From Hirudo medicinalis (Eukaryota > Annelida > Clitellata > Hirudinida > Hirudinidae): a stretch of DNA of 64,000 nucleotides. The stretch spans positions 66,684-130,683 of the forward strand of contig MPNW01000095.1 in assembly GCA_011800805.1 (NCBI GenBank), read 5' to 3'. The position numbers and the translations under genes were made by a program. Each line of letters begins with the position of its first letter. The stretch's first letter is position 1. Below, piece by piece: positions 47,155-60,052 of this stretch. Under the pieces are notes generated by a model that did not search any database, was not told where the DNA came from, and saw nothing but the letters and a program-made list of their open reading frames with translations.

Positions 47155-48250
47155 CCATCTGACTTCCATCCATCAAAGACTTAAACTCCACTTCAGACTC
47201 CTTAATGACCTTCAGTTGATGGACTTGCAGTAAACAATTGCACGGTTCTTTGGGTCCACTTTTTGCTCTTTGCTTTAGTTTATCTCCTGATTGCTTTATC
47301 GCTCGGACTTATCTATTCGAAGCCTAAGTTACTCTCTAAATATATCATTACTTCCTCTTTTTCTAAATCATCCACCTCTTCCCTCAGCGGATTGATTGAT
47401 GGATGGTGACTCTTATTTTTAATTAAAGCAACCAAATGTTGCATGAAAAACTTCATATTTGTAAAAAGAAAAAGCCAAAGATATTCGTCTTGGTTCCTGA
47501 GGTGGATTTTGAGCGGGGGGGGTCGAACTTCTGTACGTGAGAATCTTCCGGATTAGCCATATTTCGGGAATCTTCCATTGATGACTCATCGATGTAGTTT
47601 GGATTCAATAGCATGCGATGAAAGAAGTGTTACTACAACTTTAGAGCGGTTCCAGTAAAGCAACAAATAGTCTTGAACGCACAACACGAGTGGTAAACAT
47701 GGTAAATGGTAAACATATAAGTGGTAAACATGGTAAATGTTAAACATGTAAGTGGTAAACATAAATTTAAATTAAACTAGGTAAAGGTATGCATACTTTT
47801 TAATTAATTGTAGTATGACATACAATTACATAACTGCTACTTATAATTAGTTTACCTTATTCTTTCTTGATATTGGAAACACCACAACATACAGTCATTT
47901 TATACGCCTGATTATTGACGTTAATTTTTCAAAGTTTTTTGACTTTTACTTAAAAATAACTTTATATTCCTTTTGTTCCGAATACTTCATTTTCATTTTC
48001 CATTTGTTGACCCGAACGGTGTTAGAGGCCTAGGTAGGTCCTTCTGTTTTTTATTTAATTGCTATGCATTATTTTTTATATTTATTTAATTAATTAGTTA
48101 TGCCATATTAACTATAATGAAATAAGGTAATCAGGATAATAAAGTTTAACCTGAAGCAATGACAAATTCTACCAAGCGGATTTTTGTAATTAAAATGAAA
48201 ATCTCACAATGAAACGAAAACGAATATTTGCAGAATGGAGTCCTTTGGCT
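47155..48250. other. Intergenic, no gene seen
   Basis: AT-rich DNA with a short imperfect tandem repeat of a GGTAAACAT unit at about 47690-47762. No coding signal was found. Confidence 0.6.
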
Positions 48251-48275
48251 GGATAGACGGATACAAAAGCTTGGG

Positions 48276-48544
48276 GATGGATGGATGGATGGATGGATAG
48301 ATGGATGGATGGATGGATGGATAGATGGATGGATGGATGGATGGATGGATGGATGGATGGATGGATGGATGGATGGATGGATGGATGGATGGATGGATGG
48401 ATGATTCATCTATCGCGCAGGATGAGTGATTGGATGGTTGAATAAANGGATGGATGGATGGATGGATGGATGGATGGATGGATGGATGGATGGATGGATG
48501 GATGGATGGATGGATGGATGGATGGATGGATGGATGGATGGATA
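48276..48544. repeat. (GGAT)n tetranucleotide satellite with an N
   Basis: Long GGAT tracts on both sides of a short unique insert (about 48401-48446) and an N at 48447. Frames of repeated Ile-His-Pro-Ser come from this repeat on the minus strand. Confidence 0.97.
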
Positions 48545-49001
48545 GGTGGACGGAGGAACGATTGGATGGATAGAAAGACGGAAGCGTTGAAAGAATGCAA
48601 TCATAAATCATTTCAGTCGTCGTAATAAATGAGAGTCCCTGGCTAATTAGGAGTGACACAAACGCGGGTCTTGAAAAGTTTTAAAGTTATGAAGTTACGA
48701 TGACGGTTAATTTTAATGAGCTTAAACGCCTTTGCAATGGGCTCATTATTCACCGAACAATTAGGATTTAACTTATTAAAAATATCTTTTAAATTTTTTT
48801 AGATATATTTTTTTTATATATTATTTATTATTATTATTATTACATTGTTAGAATACATTTTTATAGATATTTTATTTATTGGTGTTTTTATGTTTTACTG
48901 CTGGTGTGAATTGCGTCCTGGATTTACACAGCTGTTGTTAAAAGTCTAGAGTGATTCCAGAGGTGCAGAGAAGATCATGTTCCACGTGATCATCCCTCAA
49001 T

Positions 49002-49036
49002 CATCCATCCATCCATCCATCCATCCATCCATCCGT
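49002..49036. repeat. (CATC)n microsatellite
   Basis: Short CATC run, the complement type of the GGAT satellite 460 bases to the left. Confidence 0.9.
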
Positions 49037-49164
49037 CCGTGCACTCAAGTTCTCCCAAAAATAATCGACATCATCTTTGGAATCCTAACAATTCTTGACA
49101 AAAAGTTTCGGTTATTAATCCGTTATTATTCAGTAATGAAATAATATTATTAGAAATATCTTCA

Positions 49165-49730
49165 TCATCAACATCATTACCACCACCATCATCACCGTCA
49201 CCGTCGTCGTCGTCATCATCGTCATCGTTGTCATCATCATCATCGTCATCATCATCATTATAATTATTAATAATAATATTAATATATTATTATAAATATT
49301 AATACAATTATAATTATTAATATATTAATATAATAATAATATTATCATTATATTAATAATAAATTATATAAATTATTATAATAATAAATTATAATTATAA
49401 TTATTATAATTATTATTTATTATAATACTTTTATATAATTATAATACTTTTTAATCTAATTTAATTTTTAAATTAATTTAATTACTTTTTATAATACTTT
49501 TTGATAATAATTATCATATCATATAATAATGATATATTATTAATAATAATTATTATTATACTTATTATATAAAAAGTATTATAATTAATAATTAATAATT
49601 TTATTTTATTATATTATATATTATTAATAATTACTATTAAATCAAAAATAATAATATTATTAATATAATTTTTATTATTTAATTAAATTAATTAAAGCTA
49701 TAATAATAATTATTATTATCATTATTATTA
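49165..49730. repeat. CAT/CGT-rich tract grading into AT-only low-complexity DNA
   Basis: A run of CAT, CGT and CAC triplets (49165-49260) is followed by about 460 bases almost entirely of A and T with many short inverted repeats. No coding signal was found. Confidence 0.9.
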
Positions 49731-50308
49731 ATATTACTAATGATATACTCAAACTCATCCAATAGGCAACAACAACAGCAACAACAACGCTGTTAGAGTA
49801 GTTAATGATAATGATGCCAATAATGAATCCACATATGATTGTGGTGCAGTGGATTACACTCCAGCGGAATTTAATAAAATCCAATCAACGAAGTGTCAGG
49901 AGGAAATATTATTCATTGCAGGACTAAAGGATCACTTCAAATGCATAATTACGAACTCATAACTAATAACTCATAACTAACAACTTATAATTATCATATC
50001 AACTTGTGCTACTTAATATTCCAACATCATTACCAGGAGCATCAAGTTATTTTTCCGTTAAGCGTCGGAGGACCCTCGTGGGCGAACGATTAAAAGTGAA
50101 AACAGATTTAGATTGCAATCGCTTTCCATGATGAGATTTAACAGAACAATTTGCCTGGAGCCAATTCGATGTTTCTGCAATTTTGTTCTTCGCCGTTTCG
50201 ATTATTCAACATTTTCCAGTTTTTTTTTGTCCACGATTTCATTTTCTCTGTTATTCTGGTTGTTATTTTTCCTTGGTTCTCAGCTCGTAGATTTAATTTT
50301 TTTGATCA

Positions 50309-50344
<36 letters not shown>
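50309..50344. repeat. (GAT)n microsatellite
   Basis: Pure GAT run upstream of the Frizzled gene. Confidence 0.95.
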
Positions 50345-50752
50345 CGGTGATTTTTAAACAGAAATTTGTCATTGGGAGTGAGGACGTTAACCAAAGGCAG
50401 GGTGCATCTACACAACCGGCTACTGACTTTACCGCGGACGTCATCTGATGACTTTTGATTGCTTTTCCAATACTAAATTGAACCAACTTGGTTGCTTAGA
50501 AGTCTGGGGTGCAACTAAGTGAGGGTAAATAAACCCTTGATGATGTTTGCATTGAATTATCACATTCTTTCTTGTAATCCTCGCTTTACTGCTTGTAATT
50601 CACTAATTTCTGTAACAACACATGTCGAACGTTCGATTTGATGTAATAATTCCCCTTGAAAAGCGCCATCTCTCCAGCAAACAAAACGCACTCCAGAAGC
50701 TGACTAAAATCCTGTCATGGCTGAGGAATCTGTTGGAATTTTCGAGGAAAAG

Positions 50753-50963
50753 TCAGTTTAGAACAGTTCTGAGCATTTCATCTTCTGTAATGAACATCAG
50801 ATGGTTTTTGCAAGTCTCGCTGTTTGGTTCCAATTGAAGATGGTAAGTTTTCGTCGGGATTGATGAAGATCGAGAATATATCCCTTGGTGGTGCCGCTGA
50901 TGAAGATCGCTTAGTTCTTGGGGGGTATTGTGATAATAATAAGATATAATAATAATAATAATG

Positions 50964-50996
<33 letters not shown>

Positions 50997-51186
50997 GTGA
51001 TGATTATGATGATAATAATAATTTAAAAAAAAATAATAATAGGAAGATATAAATAACAGCATAATCAATCAAGTCCGTTACCGACTCAATCATCATGATC
51101 TTTACAAACCATCGAATCACAACAACAGCAACAAAAATCAAACAAGGAAGCCAAAAGATGGACTTCATAAGCGATCCACCCTTCAT
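50753..51186 (-). CDS. Candidate two-exon small secreted or membrane protein (speculative)
   Basis: Exon 1 (51106-51186) begins MKGGSLMKSIFWLPCLIFVA, a signal-peptide-like start, and stops at a TTT|GTAAAG donor in phase 0. Exon 2 (50753-50896) follows a CATCAG acceptor in phase 0 and runs 47 codons to TGA, with coding-like text such as HHQGIYSRSSSIPTKTYHLQ and CKNHLMFITEDEM. The joined product would be 74 residues. The intron carries an (AAT)n repeat. The overlapping plus strand also has donor-like sites (GTAAGT at 50842, GTGAGT at 51201), so the strand is open to doubt. No family is recognised. Confidence 0.2.
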
Positions 51187-51938
51187 TGCAAAACTAACCC
51201 TGGTGAGTCTGGAAAGATGAAAGTTATTTTTTTAATGTTGAGTCTCCATCAGAGGTGGAAAGAAAGAGATTGAAAGGTTTCTTCTTGTGAGAAGTTGTGT
51301 GATCTTCACTTTTTACGAAACAAATGCCTCAAACTCTCCAGATATTTTCCTAAACAGTATCTTTTCATCAGACTCCTAATCGCCTTTACACACTATCCAC
51401 GTATTGGATACTTTTAGCATGTAATTACCGGATAATATTAACTTCTTGAAACGATTTTCGCAAGATGTGCCCAGGATTTACACGCGAGTTGAGAGAACTA
51501 CGAACGCACATGCATGTGATCAAAAAGATAGCACGCTTAGGAAGGAACAAGCGAAGGAGATCCCCCATCAATCGAGACGGGCCATGCATTGTTATGCGTG
51601 TGGGTGCCGCCAGCCTATATCATCTGCTACGTTGACGAATTGGCTCTCATTTTCAATGAACTGCAGGCTAGTGGATTTGAATTTTTATCGTCTCCCTTTT
51701 CCTCATGATCTCTCTTCTATTGTGCTTGGTGTTGTCTTTGCTACTGTCCCGGACTACTGTACCGTAGGAACCCAGTTGTTTTGCTATCGAGCGGCAAACG
51801 ACTAATATAGATAAAGTGGTAACTTCTGGATAATTGGCTCTCATGGCAAGTTGAAGTTGAGTTTCGATTTTCCATGATTTTTAACGCTTCATTTCAATAT
51901 CGTAATCAAATTGGTTAATCGTAAAATAGAGACCGATC

Positions 51939-53821
51939 ATGGTAAGATTACGCTTTGTTGTCGCGATTGTGGTATTGTCTCTCAACCAAGCAGAAGGGTA
52001 TCAAATGGACACGGACTCCAAGAAGTGCGAGAAGATAACAATACCATTATGCGCCACCATGAAATACAACCTTACGCTCATGCCCAACCTCGTCGGTCAG
52101 GCGAATCAGAAAGACGCCGAACTCCAGGTTCACGAATTCATACCACTCATTCAGACTGGATGTTCTCCGTGGCTTAAGTTTTTTCTCTGCTCGCTGTACG
52201 CCCCGATGTGCACGGAACAAATCGATGAAACCCTCGTCATTCCCGCCTGCAGGTCAATGTGTCTCAGAGTAAAGGAAAAGTGCGAGCCTCTCCTAAGGCA
52301 GGTGGATTTTCAGTGGCCCGCGGTTTTGGATTGCGGTAATCTGCCAGAGAAAGGAGAAAGAAGTTCAGTCCTTTGCATCGAACCTCCAGGGGATCACGAT
52401 TCTTTTGACAGCAGTTACGACGGACGACAAAACAACCATATGGAGGAGGTCGGTCTGTTAAACTCAGTTGGTACGAACGGAAATATAGTGCGTTTACTGG
52501 AAGCTCTCAAGCATCAGAACCACCACTTTAGCCCCACACCTCCGTCAGGTAGTCGTCACAAATCACCAAAACATCCTTCAGTCGTCACCTCCTTAGTTCC
52601 CGGCTCTCCCTCAGTTTACAAACTACATCCTGATGACGTCCAGTGTCCCCAGAGATACGTAGACATTGGCAAAGTGATCACGCGAAAAATTAACAATTCC
52701 TGCGCTCCCCGCTGCCTTGCCGATGTCATGTTCAAAGCCGATGACAAGCAATTCGCGGAAGTTTGGATGATCATTTGGTCAATATTCTGCTTTGTTTCGA
52801 CCAGCCTGACTTTCTTGACCTTCCTCATGGATAACTCCAGATTTAAATATCCGGAGAGACCGATCATCTTCCTCTCTGCTTGCTGTCTTGTCTACTCCAG
52901 CGCTTACATCCTGAGGATTCTCTTCGGCGCCGAATCAGTCTCCTGCGATCAGTTAAGACCGGGGGTGAGTTACCTGATTCATGACGGTCTGGAAAATATA
53001 GTCTGTATTGTCGTTTTTCTTCTTCTCTACTTCTTCGGCATGGCAAGTTGTATCTGGTGGGTAATCCTGACTTTCACATTCTATCTGTCCGCGGGTCGGA
53101 AATGGGGTAGGGAGGCAATCCAGGGTCTGAGCACTTATTTCCACGTAGTTGCTTGGACTTTTCCAGCTGTCAAAACCATCATCGTACTGATCTTGAGAAA
53201 GGTTGATGGAGATGAATTGACCGGGTTGTGTTTTGTCGGAAACCAAAACCCAACCTCTTCTCTGGCGTTTGTCATCAGTCCGCTGATATGTTACCTAGCT
53301 ATAGGTTCGATCTTTATCATAGCAGGGTTCTTTGCCATGTTCAGAATAAGAAATGATCTCAAATTGGACGGAGGTGCCGATCTGAAAAAGTTCGAGAATT
53401 TGATGATCAAGATCGGAGTTTTCTCTATCCTTTACACTGCTCCTGCCACTTGTGTTGTCGGTTGTCTTTTATATGAGCGCTCCAACCAGGATAAATGGAA
53501 GGTCATCTCATATGCCACACCATGTCTTCACTTGGATAGATCTTCCAACTCATCGATTGTTCGTTGCCCAGATCAATACCATCGTTAGAGATTCAGGTTC
53601 TCAAGATTTTCATGTTTCTCATCATCGGAACTGCTAGCGGTGTCTGGATTTGGTCACCGAAAACTGTTCAAACTTGGAAAATTTTCTTCTCGCGAACCAT
53701 AAATCTTCATTCAAGAAGGACTCCCCATGCAAACAGGTCCATTCGAAAGGCCACTATCAAGGAAAGACCCAATGAAAGTGCCGTTCTTTTCCAGACTTCT
53801 TCAACCAGAAATGGATTCTGA
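51939..53821 (+). CDS. FZD4: Frizzled receptor, FZD4-like, single exon, with an apparent frameshift
   Basis: A signal peptide (about residues 1-20) is followed by the cysteine-rich Wnt-binding domain (about 28-150) with MPNLVGQANQKDAELQVHEF and FFLCSLYAPMC, then a variable linker and the seven-helix region. WMIIWSIFCFVSTSLTFLTF, SRFKYPERPIIFLSACC, YFFGMASCIWWVILTF and DELTGLCFVGNQN fit FZD4 best among the FZD4/9/10 group. The frame breaks near 53538, in the third extracellular loop. The first frame then ends at a TAG at 53586-53588, while another frame supplies SIPSLEIQVLKIFMFLII, the helix-7 text GTASGVWIWS and the Dishevelled-binding KTVQTW, ending at TGA 53819-53821. Residue spacing fits a one-base loss better than an intron. 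The tail lacks the vertebrate FZD4 PDZ ligand. AATAAA is at 53862-53867. Confidence 0.9.
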
Positions 53822-53867
53822 GGAGTCATCGAAATAGGAAATCATTTTAAGCAACATCTCCAATAAA

Positions 53868-54373
53868 TTTTCGCCCAAGAATTACATTTTGAATTCATAC
53901 ATTGTGCATATTTTGTGTGTGTCCGCGTAAGCTTCTATAAAAAAAAAATTAATAGCCTTTTTGTTTTGTAGGAAAAGTTGATTAATTCTAATTTCGATCA
54001 ACATTTTTTTAACGAGAGAATTTTTTTCAAATGTGCTTTGCATTAAGTTTATGCTGCCTTCGCGTCTCGCCGAGAGTAAATACTGTTGTTTTAATTTGAT
54101 AAATTTCAAACAGTTTTTATGCTTATTATTGAGTTACCTGTTGCAAGTTTTGTAATTACGGTATTGTTCAATACAAACACAAATGTTCAAATGTTCAAAT
54201 GAACGTAATAAAACCGAATGAAGTAGTAACAATGTAAAAGCAGAGCTTACATTATCCTTCATTATTCGCTCACAATAAAATTGATGAGTTGATTAACCTG
54301 TAAATATTTCTCGGAGGATAACCATTTATTTTCTCGACAAAATTGTTCTCAGTTGCATTATTAACAAAGCCAT

Positions 54374-54408
<35 letters not shown>

Positions 54409-57135
54409 GTCGTCGTCATCGTCATCATTACTACTATTATTATAATTATAATTATTATTATTGTTTTTGTTATTATTATTATTACTACTACTATCATCAT
54501 CATCATCATTATTATTATTAGCGCTAGTGGTTACTATTTTAATACTTGCCTCAACAATTTAATTTCTATCATTAAATATTGAACATGAAGGAGAATTGTT
54601 GCACAGGTGCGTATCTCTTTGATCTCAGCAAGATGAACCGTGGAGGCGGAAGATCAAACAAAGATCCCGTGAAAATTACATTTAAGGAATTACAAGCCCT
54701 GCTTGTAATAATCATGAATAGCATTTCTGTCCACATGTCTATCGCTTATGTAACAATCATGTCGTTGTAATGTTACTTAGGTTTTTGGTAATGGTACCTT
54801 ATTGCCGGTTAAGTTACAAGCATGTCATTGTCATCATCTTGAATGACATTAAGTAGTAACGTTATAAAATATGTTACAGTTCGATAGCATCATTAATATG
54901 TTATTGAAAATATCGATAGTCCATTTAAGACCATAAAAAGCCTGGGTTAGGAATGAAACTGAATCAGATGAAGCAAATTTCAAATCATTAAGATAAAGCG
55001 GCTGATTGATGTATTGTCTGATGTGGTCTGATGTGGTCCTTATGGGAAATAAATAATTGAGAGGTGCCGGGTTCAAGACTGGGCTATGGATAGTCGATTG
55101 ACTTTTGTTTGTAGTTAAGATTGTCAATCACGAATTATTTATACAATTTGAGATGATGAGGTAGCATAAGTTAAAAGTTACTCCCGCAAGGGGATTCATT
55201 AATTTTCTACACGTAAATTATTTGTATTTAAGGTTATTACAGCCGTGGAATAATATTGATGTTTCTTTATGAAATTAGTTTGTTTTCCTTCATTCCTTTA
55301 CAAGCAAATCAACTATGATCTTGCAAGGAGCAGTCATATTAGTCCTCAATCTCAAATGATTATCTACACCGATTGTTGCCATAGCAACCGAAGAACCTTG
55401 ACCTGTTGTTAAATGCGAACTTAAAATAACATAACATCAATTTAAAGTGGTTTGGAAAGACTAATGTCTCTGTGATAAACCACTCCTTACAGCTATTACA
55501 TGAATCAGTCCAATGATAGGCGATGTTTAGAGGTATAGATAAATTCGCTCAACTCCTAAGAGGGGAAACATTTTACAGATTTATTTGGAAAGATCAGCGG
55601 ATAATAAAAGCCGCCTATTAAAGTGAATCAGTGCAAATGATTTAATGGTTAAGAAGTGTTTGAAAATGTTAATCAAATTAATACTTATTTAAACCACAAG
55701 AGTGGCGCTTGCGGTCCTCGAATGATTTTAATATTAATTCAGAGTTAATACTCTTCACAGGAGTGTTTTCGCCCGTTTTTTTTTTTACGAAAAATGCAAA
55801 TTTAACAATTATACCTGGCGAATAGGATAATTTGCAACCATTCTGGAACAGTCCAGAATGAAAATTTTCAGAGGAAATATTTGAAGTACCATTTCTAGAG
55901 TCTTGCACATTATTGCCTTTACTAATAACACTGCTATTTTACACTAATTAAATGGAATTAACTTTTAAATTAAACGCTAATTAGAGTTTTCAATCACCGC
56001 TCACTATTAACGATAACGATCAGAGCTTGATTGATTAGGCCTAACGATGGCCTATTATTAATTATTAGTTTTAGTGAAAAAGTTTTTTCTTACTTAAAAC
56101 AGTGCAAGCTTGCAACTGAAAAAGCAATCTCCTCTAAATGGAGAGCTTACTTTAGCAAACTTGTTTAAACTAAAATATTGAGCCGTAGTAAACCTTATTT
56201 CTTAGTATATCGTATTAAACTACGTCGCATCAACCCTAACCCTATCTTGGTTTATCACGCAGTTGCTATATCGTAATAACCCTAACCTTAATCCTAAAAG
56301 ATGGTTACACATTTGTTAGTCTACTTACTTAAATCACTACAAATTAATGTTATGTTATGATATATGAATAGAAATAGATGACTAGCATCAAAGGAACCAA
56401 TCAATAAATGCACATCCTTCTCCCAGTTTAGAAACCAGAGACACTTGCCACCAGTGAAAAGCAGCTAATCGAATTGAATGAGAACTCTTAAATTGAAGCA
56501 AGTTTTACTGAGACAAGCCACAATTTCCATCATGTCGAACGGGTGCTTGAAACACAAAATATACAAATGCAGCTTGCTCAATATCAGTAGGAGAAAACTG
56601 AATGAGGTAGGAGGCTTCAACAATATAAAAAATTGATCTAATGACAATCAAATGCCAGAAACCATTCTCGGGATTAACCATTCCACAACCAGGTTAGGGT
56701 TCGCAACAAACATAAATTAATCATCGGAAAATAAAAAACCAATAATTTAACCGTGCTCATGTCTGCCGTAATAATTTCACATTCAGGCTGAAATCAGAAG
56801 AGTAATCATCATCATCATCAGCAGCAGCACAATTACACGTCAGGTCACTCAGTCCACAACAATTTCTTAGCGGGACCACAGCATTGAATGGATCAGTAAA
56901 TGCCAAATAATAACCAAATCCCAGCTCCATTGATTAAATATCACTTGGTACAATCAATCACTTTTGCACAGGGAATTCATAATGCCAAGTCTTGTTCTGC
57001 AAACCTGCCTACCTCTAATATTGTTCATTTATTGTAGCCTCACACATGGCAAAGCCATTTACAAAACAATGAAAACATAAATACCACATGTAGAGTTTAA
57101 GAGTTATAAATATGTAAACATTCACATACACACAA

Positions 57136-57166
<31 letters not shown>

Positions 57167-57800
57167 AATATATATAGAAAATACGATGATATTGTGTCAA
57201 GAAGAGCAGTTGACAAATATTCATAATAGCAGTTAATAATAAGGAGTTTAAGTCATGACATGGTTTCAGTCATTCACAGCAACCACAATAATACAGCCAC
57301 TGTTGTTCCTGCTCTTAAAACTTACCAAGTGATAAAGACATCAAGTAATCCTTAATGAGCTCGTATCAACAACGTATTCTTTCGAACGTCGAATGGATCT
57401 CAAATGCAATAAAATATTTAGCCACAAAAATGTTTGCAAAGGAAGCAAACGAGGGCAAGTTAAACATGAAACAAAATGAAGTTTAAAGAAAACACATAAA
57501 TACGCACCTAAACATAGAAACACCTAAATAAATGCTCCTTGAAGCAAACGTGGCACAAGGTAACATAAATTGAAAGCACATGACTTCTACATGAGCTCGC
57601 ATCGGTGGATTTATCCTAAGGGCTTCCCAAGAGGAATAATCGGAGGAAACAGGTGGCGACGGTGACGATGGTGGTGCTCGTGCAAATGGTGCGAGTATAA
57701 AATGTACAGCAAAACCTAAAAGTACGAATAAAGTTCATGCGGAATTTTCTACAAACAACAACTTTTTCAAAATGACACGACGATCATTATCATTTGTTAG

Positions 57801-57832
<32 letters not shown>

Positions 57833-58530
57833 CTCGTAGATTGCAATACTGACGTAACCTCGAATGAAAGACGCTAAGCAGCATTGGTAATAATAATAAT
57901 AATGTAATAATATAAAATGAAATTGAAATAATAATAATAATAATAATATGAAATTGAAATAAAATATAAAAAATAATAATATTATAACATGAAACAATAA
58001 TTATAATAATAATAATAATAATTAAAATCGTTAACATGGAAATTAATAACCGCAAAGGAAACAGAAAGCATCCCAACACCATTCGACGGCCTTTTAGTGG
58101 AAATTTTTAAAATTCAGAAAACAACTAAGAAATACTTTAAAAGACCAACCTATGAAAATAGAATTCATTCTGGAAATTCATCCATCCGTCCATCAATTCA
58201 GTCACTCGTTGTGTGCATCCTCGATAACTGATGAGAAGTTGCAGGATTTACAAGACTAAATTTACTTAATAAATCGCCGGAACCCAAAAACCAAATATCC
58301 TCGGCACGTGGATCCCTCGACCGCTCGATTCTATCAAAGCAATTGCAAACGATAAAAAACTCGCACTTCAAGCAGAAGTAAATGGGGTAGCTCCGGCAAA
58401 GCCAATTCTATCGTCGTGCACAACGTTAACGACAAACAAACGAAGAAACTAATCAATTTATCAGTCAACACTCTCATGCCTTAATCTCTTTCGATGACAA
58501 CAACAACAACAACAACATCGATGACTACGA
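53868..58530. other. Intergenic region between Frizzled and the convertase (convergent)
   Basis: No gene is recognised. It holds an (ATT)n/(CGT)n tract at about 54373-54520, a (TA)n run near 57136-57161, an (ATC)n run at about 57800-57832 and short CCCTAA-like motifs near 56233 and 56277. Its right part probably contains the 3' untranslated region of the convertase. Confidence 0.6.
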
Positions 58531-60005
58531 TCAGGAACGAAACGACGAAGACCACGAGACGTCCGAACGCAACGTCGATAGGAGAAGCGTCAGGACGAGA
58601 GTTGCGGTCGCGAGCGCGGGCGACGACGACGACGAGAAGATGTAGTAGTCTCTGTTGTAGAAGTGGTTGGAACCTTTGCTCTTTCGGGGTAGAAACATCT
58701 TCGGGCCGGGAGGGGCCGAGGTGCCGTGCATCACCAGAGACCAGGTGCGCAGAGTAGCTGCAATGGCCATCGACATTAATGCCAGTAAAATTATTGCATT
58801 AATTATATTATAATTATTGTTTCTATTGTGATTGTAATCATAAAGCAACAATGGGGTGCAAGTTGGCTCAGAGGGTTTGCGTACGCTCGTGGCACTACAC
58901 AAATTCAATTACCACTTATCATTAACATCTTTATAAAACCAGTACTGGTGATAATCCTTGCTTAAATGACATTCACCCCTCCAATCCAACAAATGCAGCT
59001 CCTACAACAGCATGCTCACGTAACAAAGTGGAAACATATTTGCAAATAAAAACTGATTATTTGAGGGATTCCAAAAAATCAAACTATTACAAAATTCATC
59101 AGCTGAGCAGTCATGCTTGAAAGATGTCTTGTGAGCTGCGTCACGTCTTGTGAGCCGTGTCATGTCTTATGGGATGTGTTATGTCTTACGAGCTACGTTA
59201 TGTCTCATCATCAGGACAATTACGAACGATCCTTTATATTAATATTTAATTGACACAATTTTAAAATAAAAATGCCAAACTAAATTGAATCAATCAGTAA
59301 CGTGGCTTCTGTGGCATTTAAGTTCTTGTTATGTGTTAATCATGTGACACCTTCAAATGCAGAATCGTGAAACATGAATAATAATAAACTCAGGTCCGAG
59401 CCTAACATTCCAAACTGAGTGAACTGAGAAAATAATGAAGAAGTACATCTGAGAAGCATCTAATGTGAGCTAATAATCTAATCGACATTGACATCCCAAT
59501 AAGAACGTAAATAATAATGTAAGCAGCTGCAGGGGTTAATTAATAATGAAAGCAGCTGCAGGGGTTAATTAATAATGCAAGCAGCTGCAGGGGTTAATTA
59601 ATAATGTAAGCAGCTGCAGGGGTTAATTAATAATGCAAGCAGCTGCAGGGGTTAATTAATAATGCAAGCAGCTGCAGGGGTTAAATAATATGGCAGCAAG
59701 AGTGAAAAATCAGAATTATTTGAGAATTCGAATAAATTATGCAACATTCACTGAATAAAACTTAAAGACTTCAATATAACAAAGAGGCATCCTTATGTGA
59801 AGTATGATGTATGCTATCATCATCATCATCAACCTCTCTTGTAATGACTCCTCTTGCTACTGGTAGGGAACCACCCCCTGTGTGGCACAATTTCAGTCCC
59901 ATACAAGACCAGGGACCAGTCCAGGAGTTTGGCTAGCATTGAATAATAATGGTAATAGTGTCATGACATCAATAAAAAAGAAGTAATGATAACAATAACG
60001 ATGAT

Positions 60006-60052
<47 letters not shown>

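Noticed and set aside
48146..48659. Frames of repeated Ile-His-Pro-Ser resembling an antifreeze or surface protein
   Set aside because: They are the GGAT satellite read on the minus strand in several frames at once.
51446..51805. 119-codon plus-strand frame upstream of Frizzled
   Set aside because: No family match or splice context. It is most likely the promoter or 5' untranslated region of the Frizzled gene.
55046..55085. GGTTCAAGAC motif resembling a tRNA T-arm
   Set aside because: No acceptor stem, D-arm or anticodon arm can be folded around it.
56233..56300. CCCTAA-like motifs suggesting a telomeric or interstitial telomere repeat
   Set aside because: Only two units occur together at each place, which is too few to mean anything in AT-rich DNA.
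59523..59684. CRISPR-like regular array
   Set aside because: The repeats are directly contiguous with no unique spacers, and the genome is animal. It is a tandem minisatellite.
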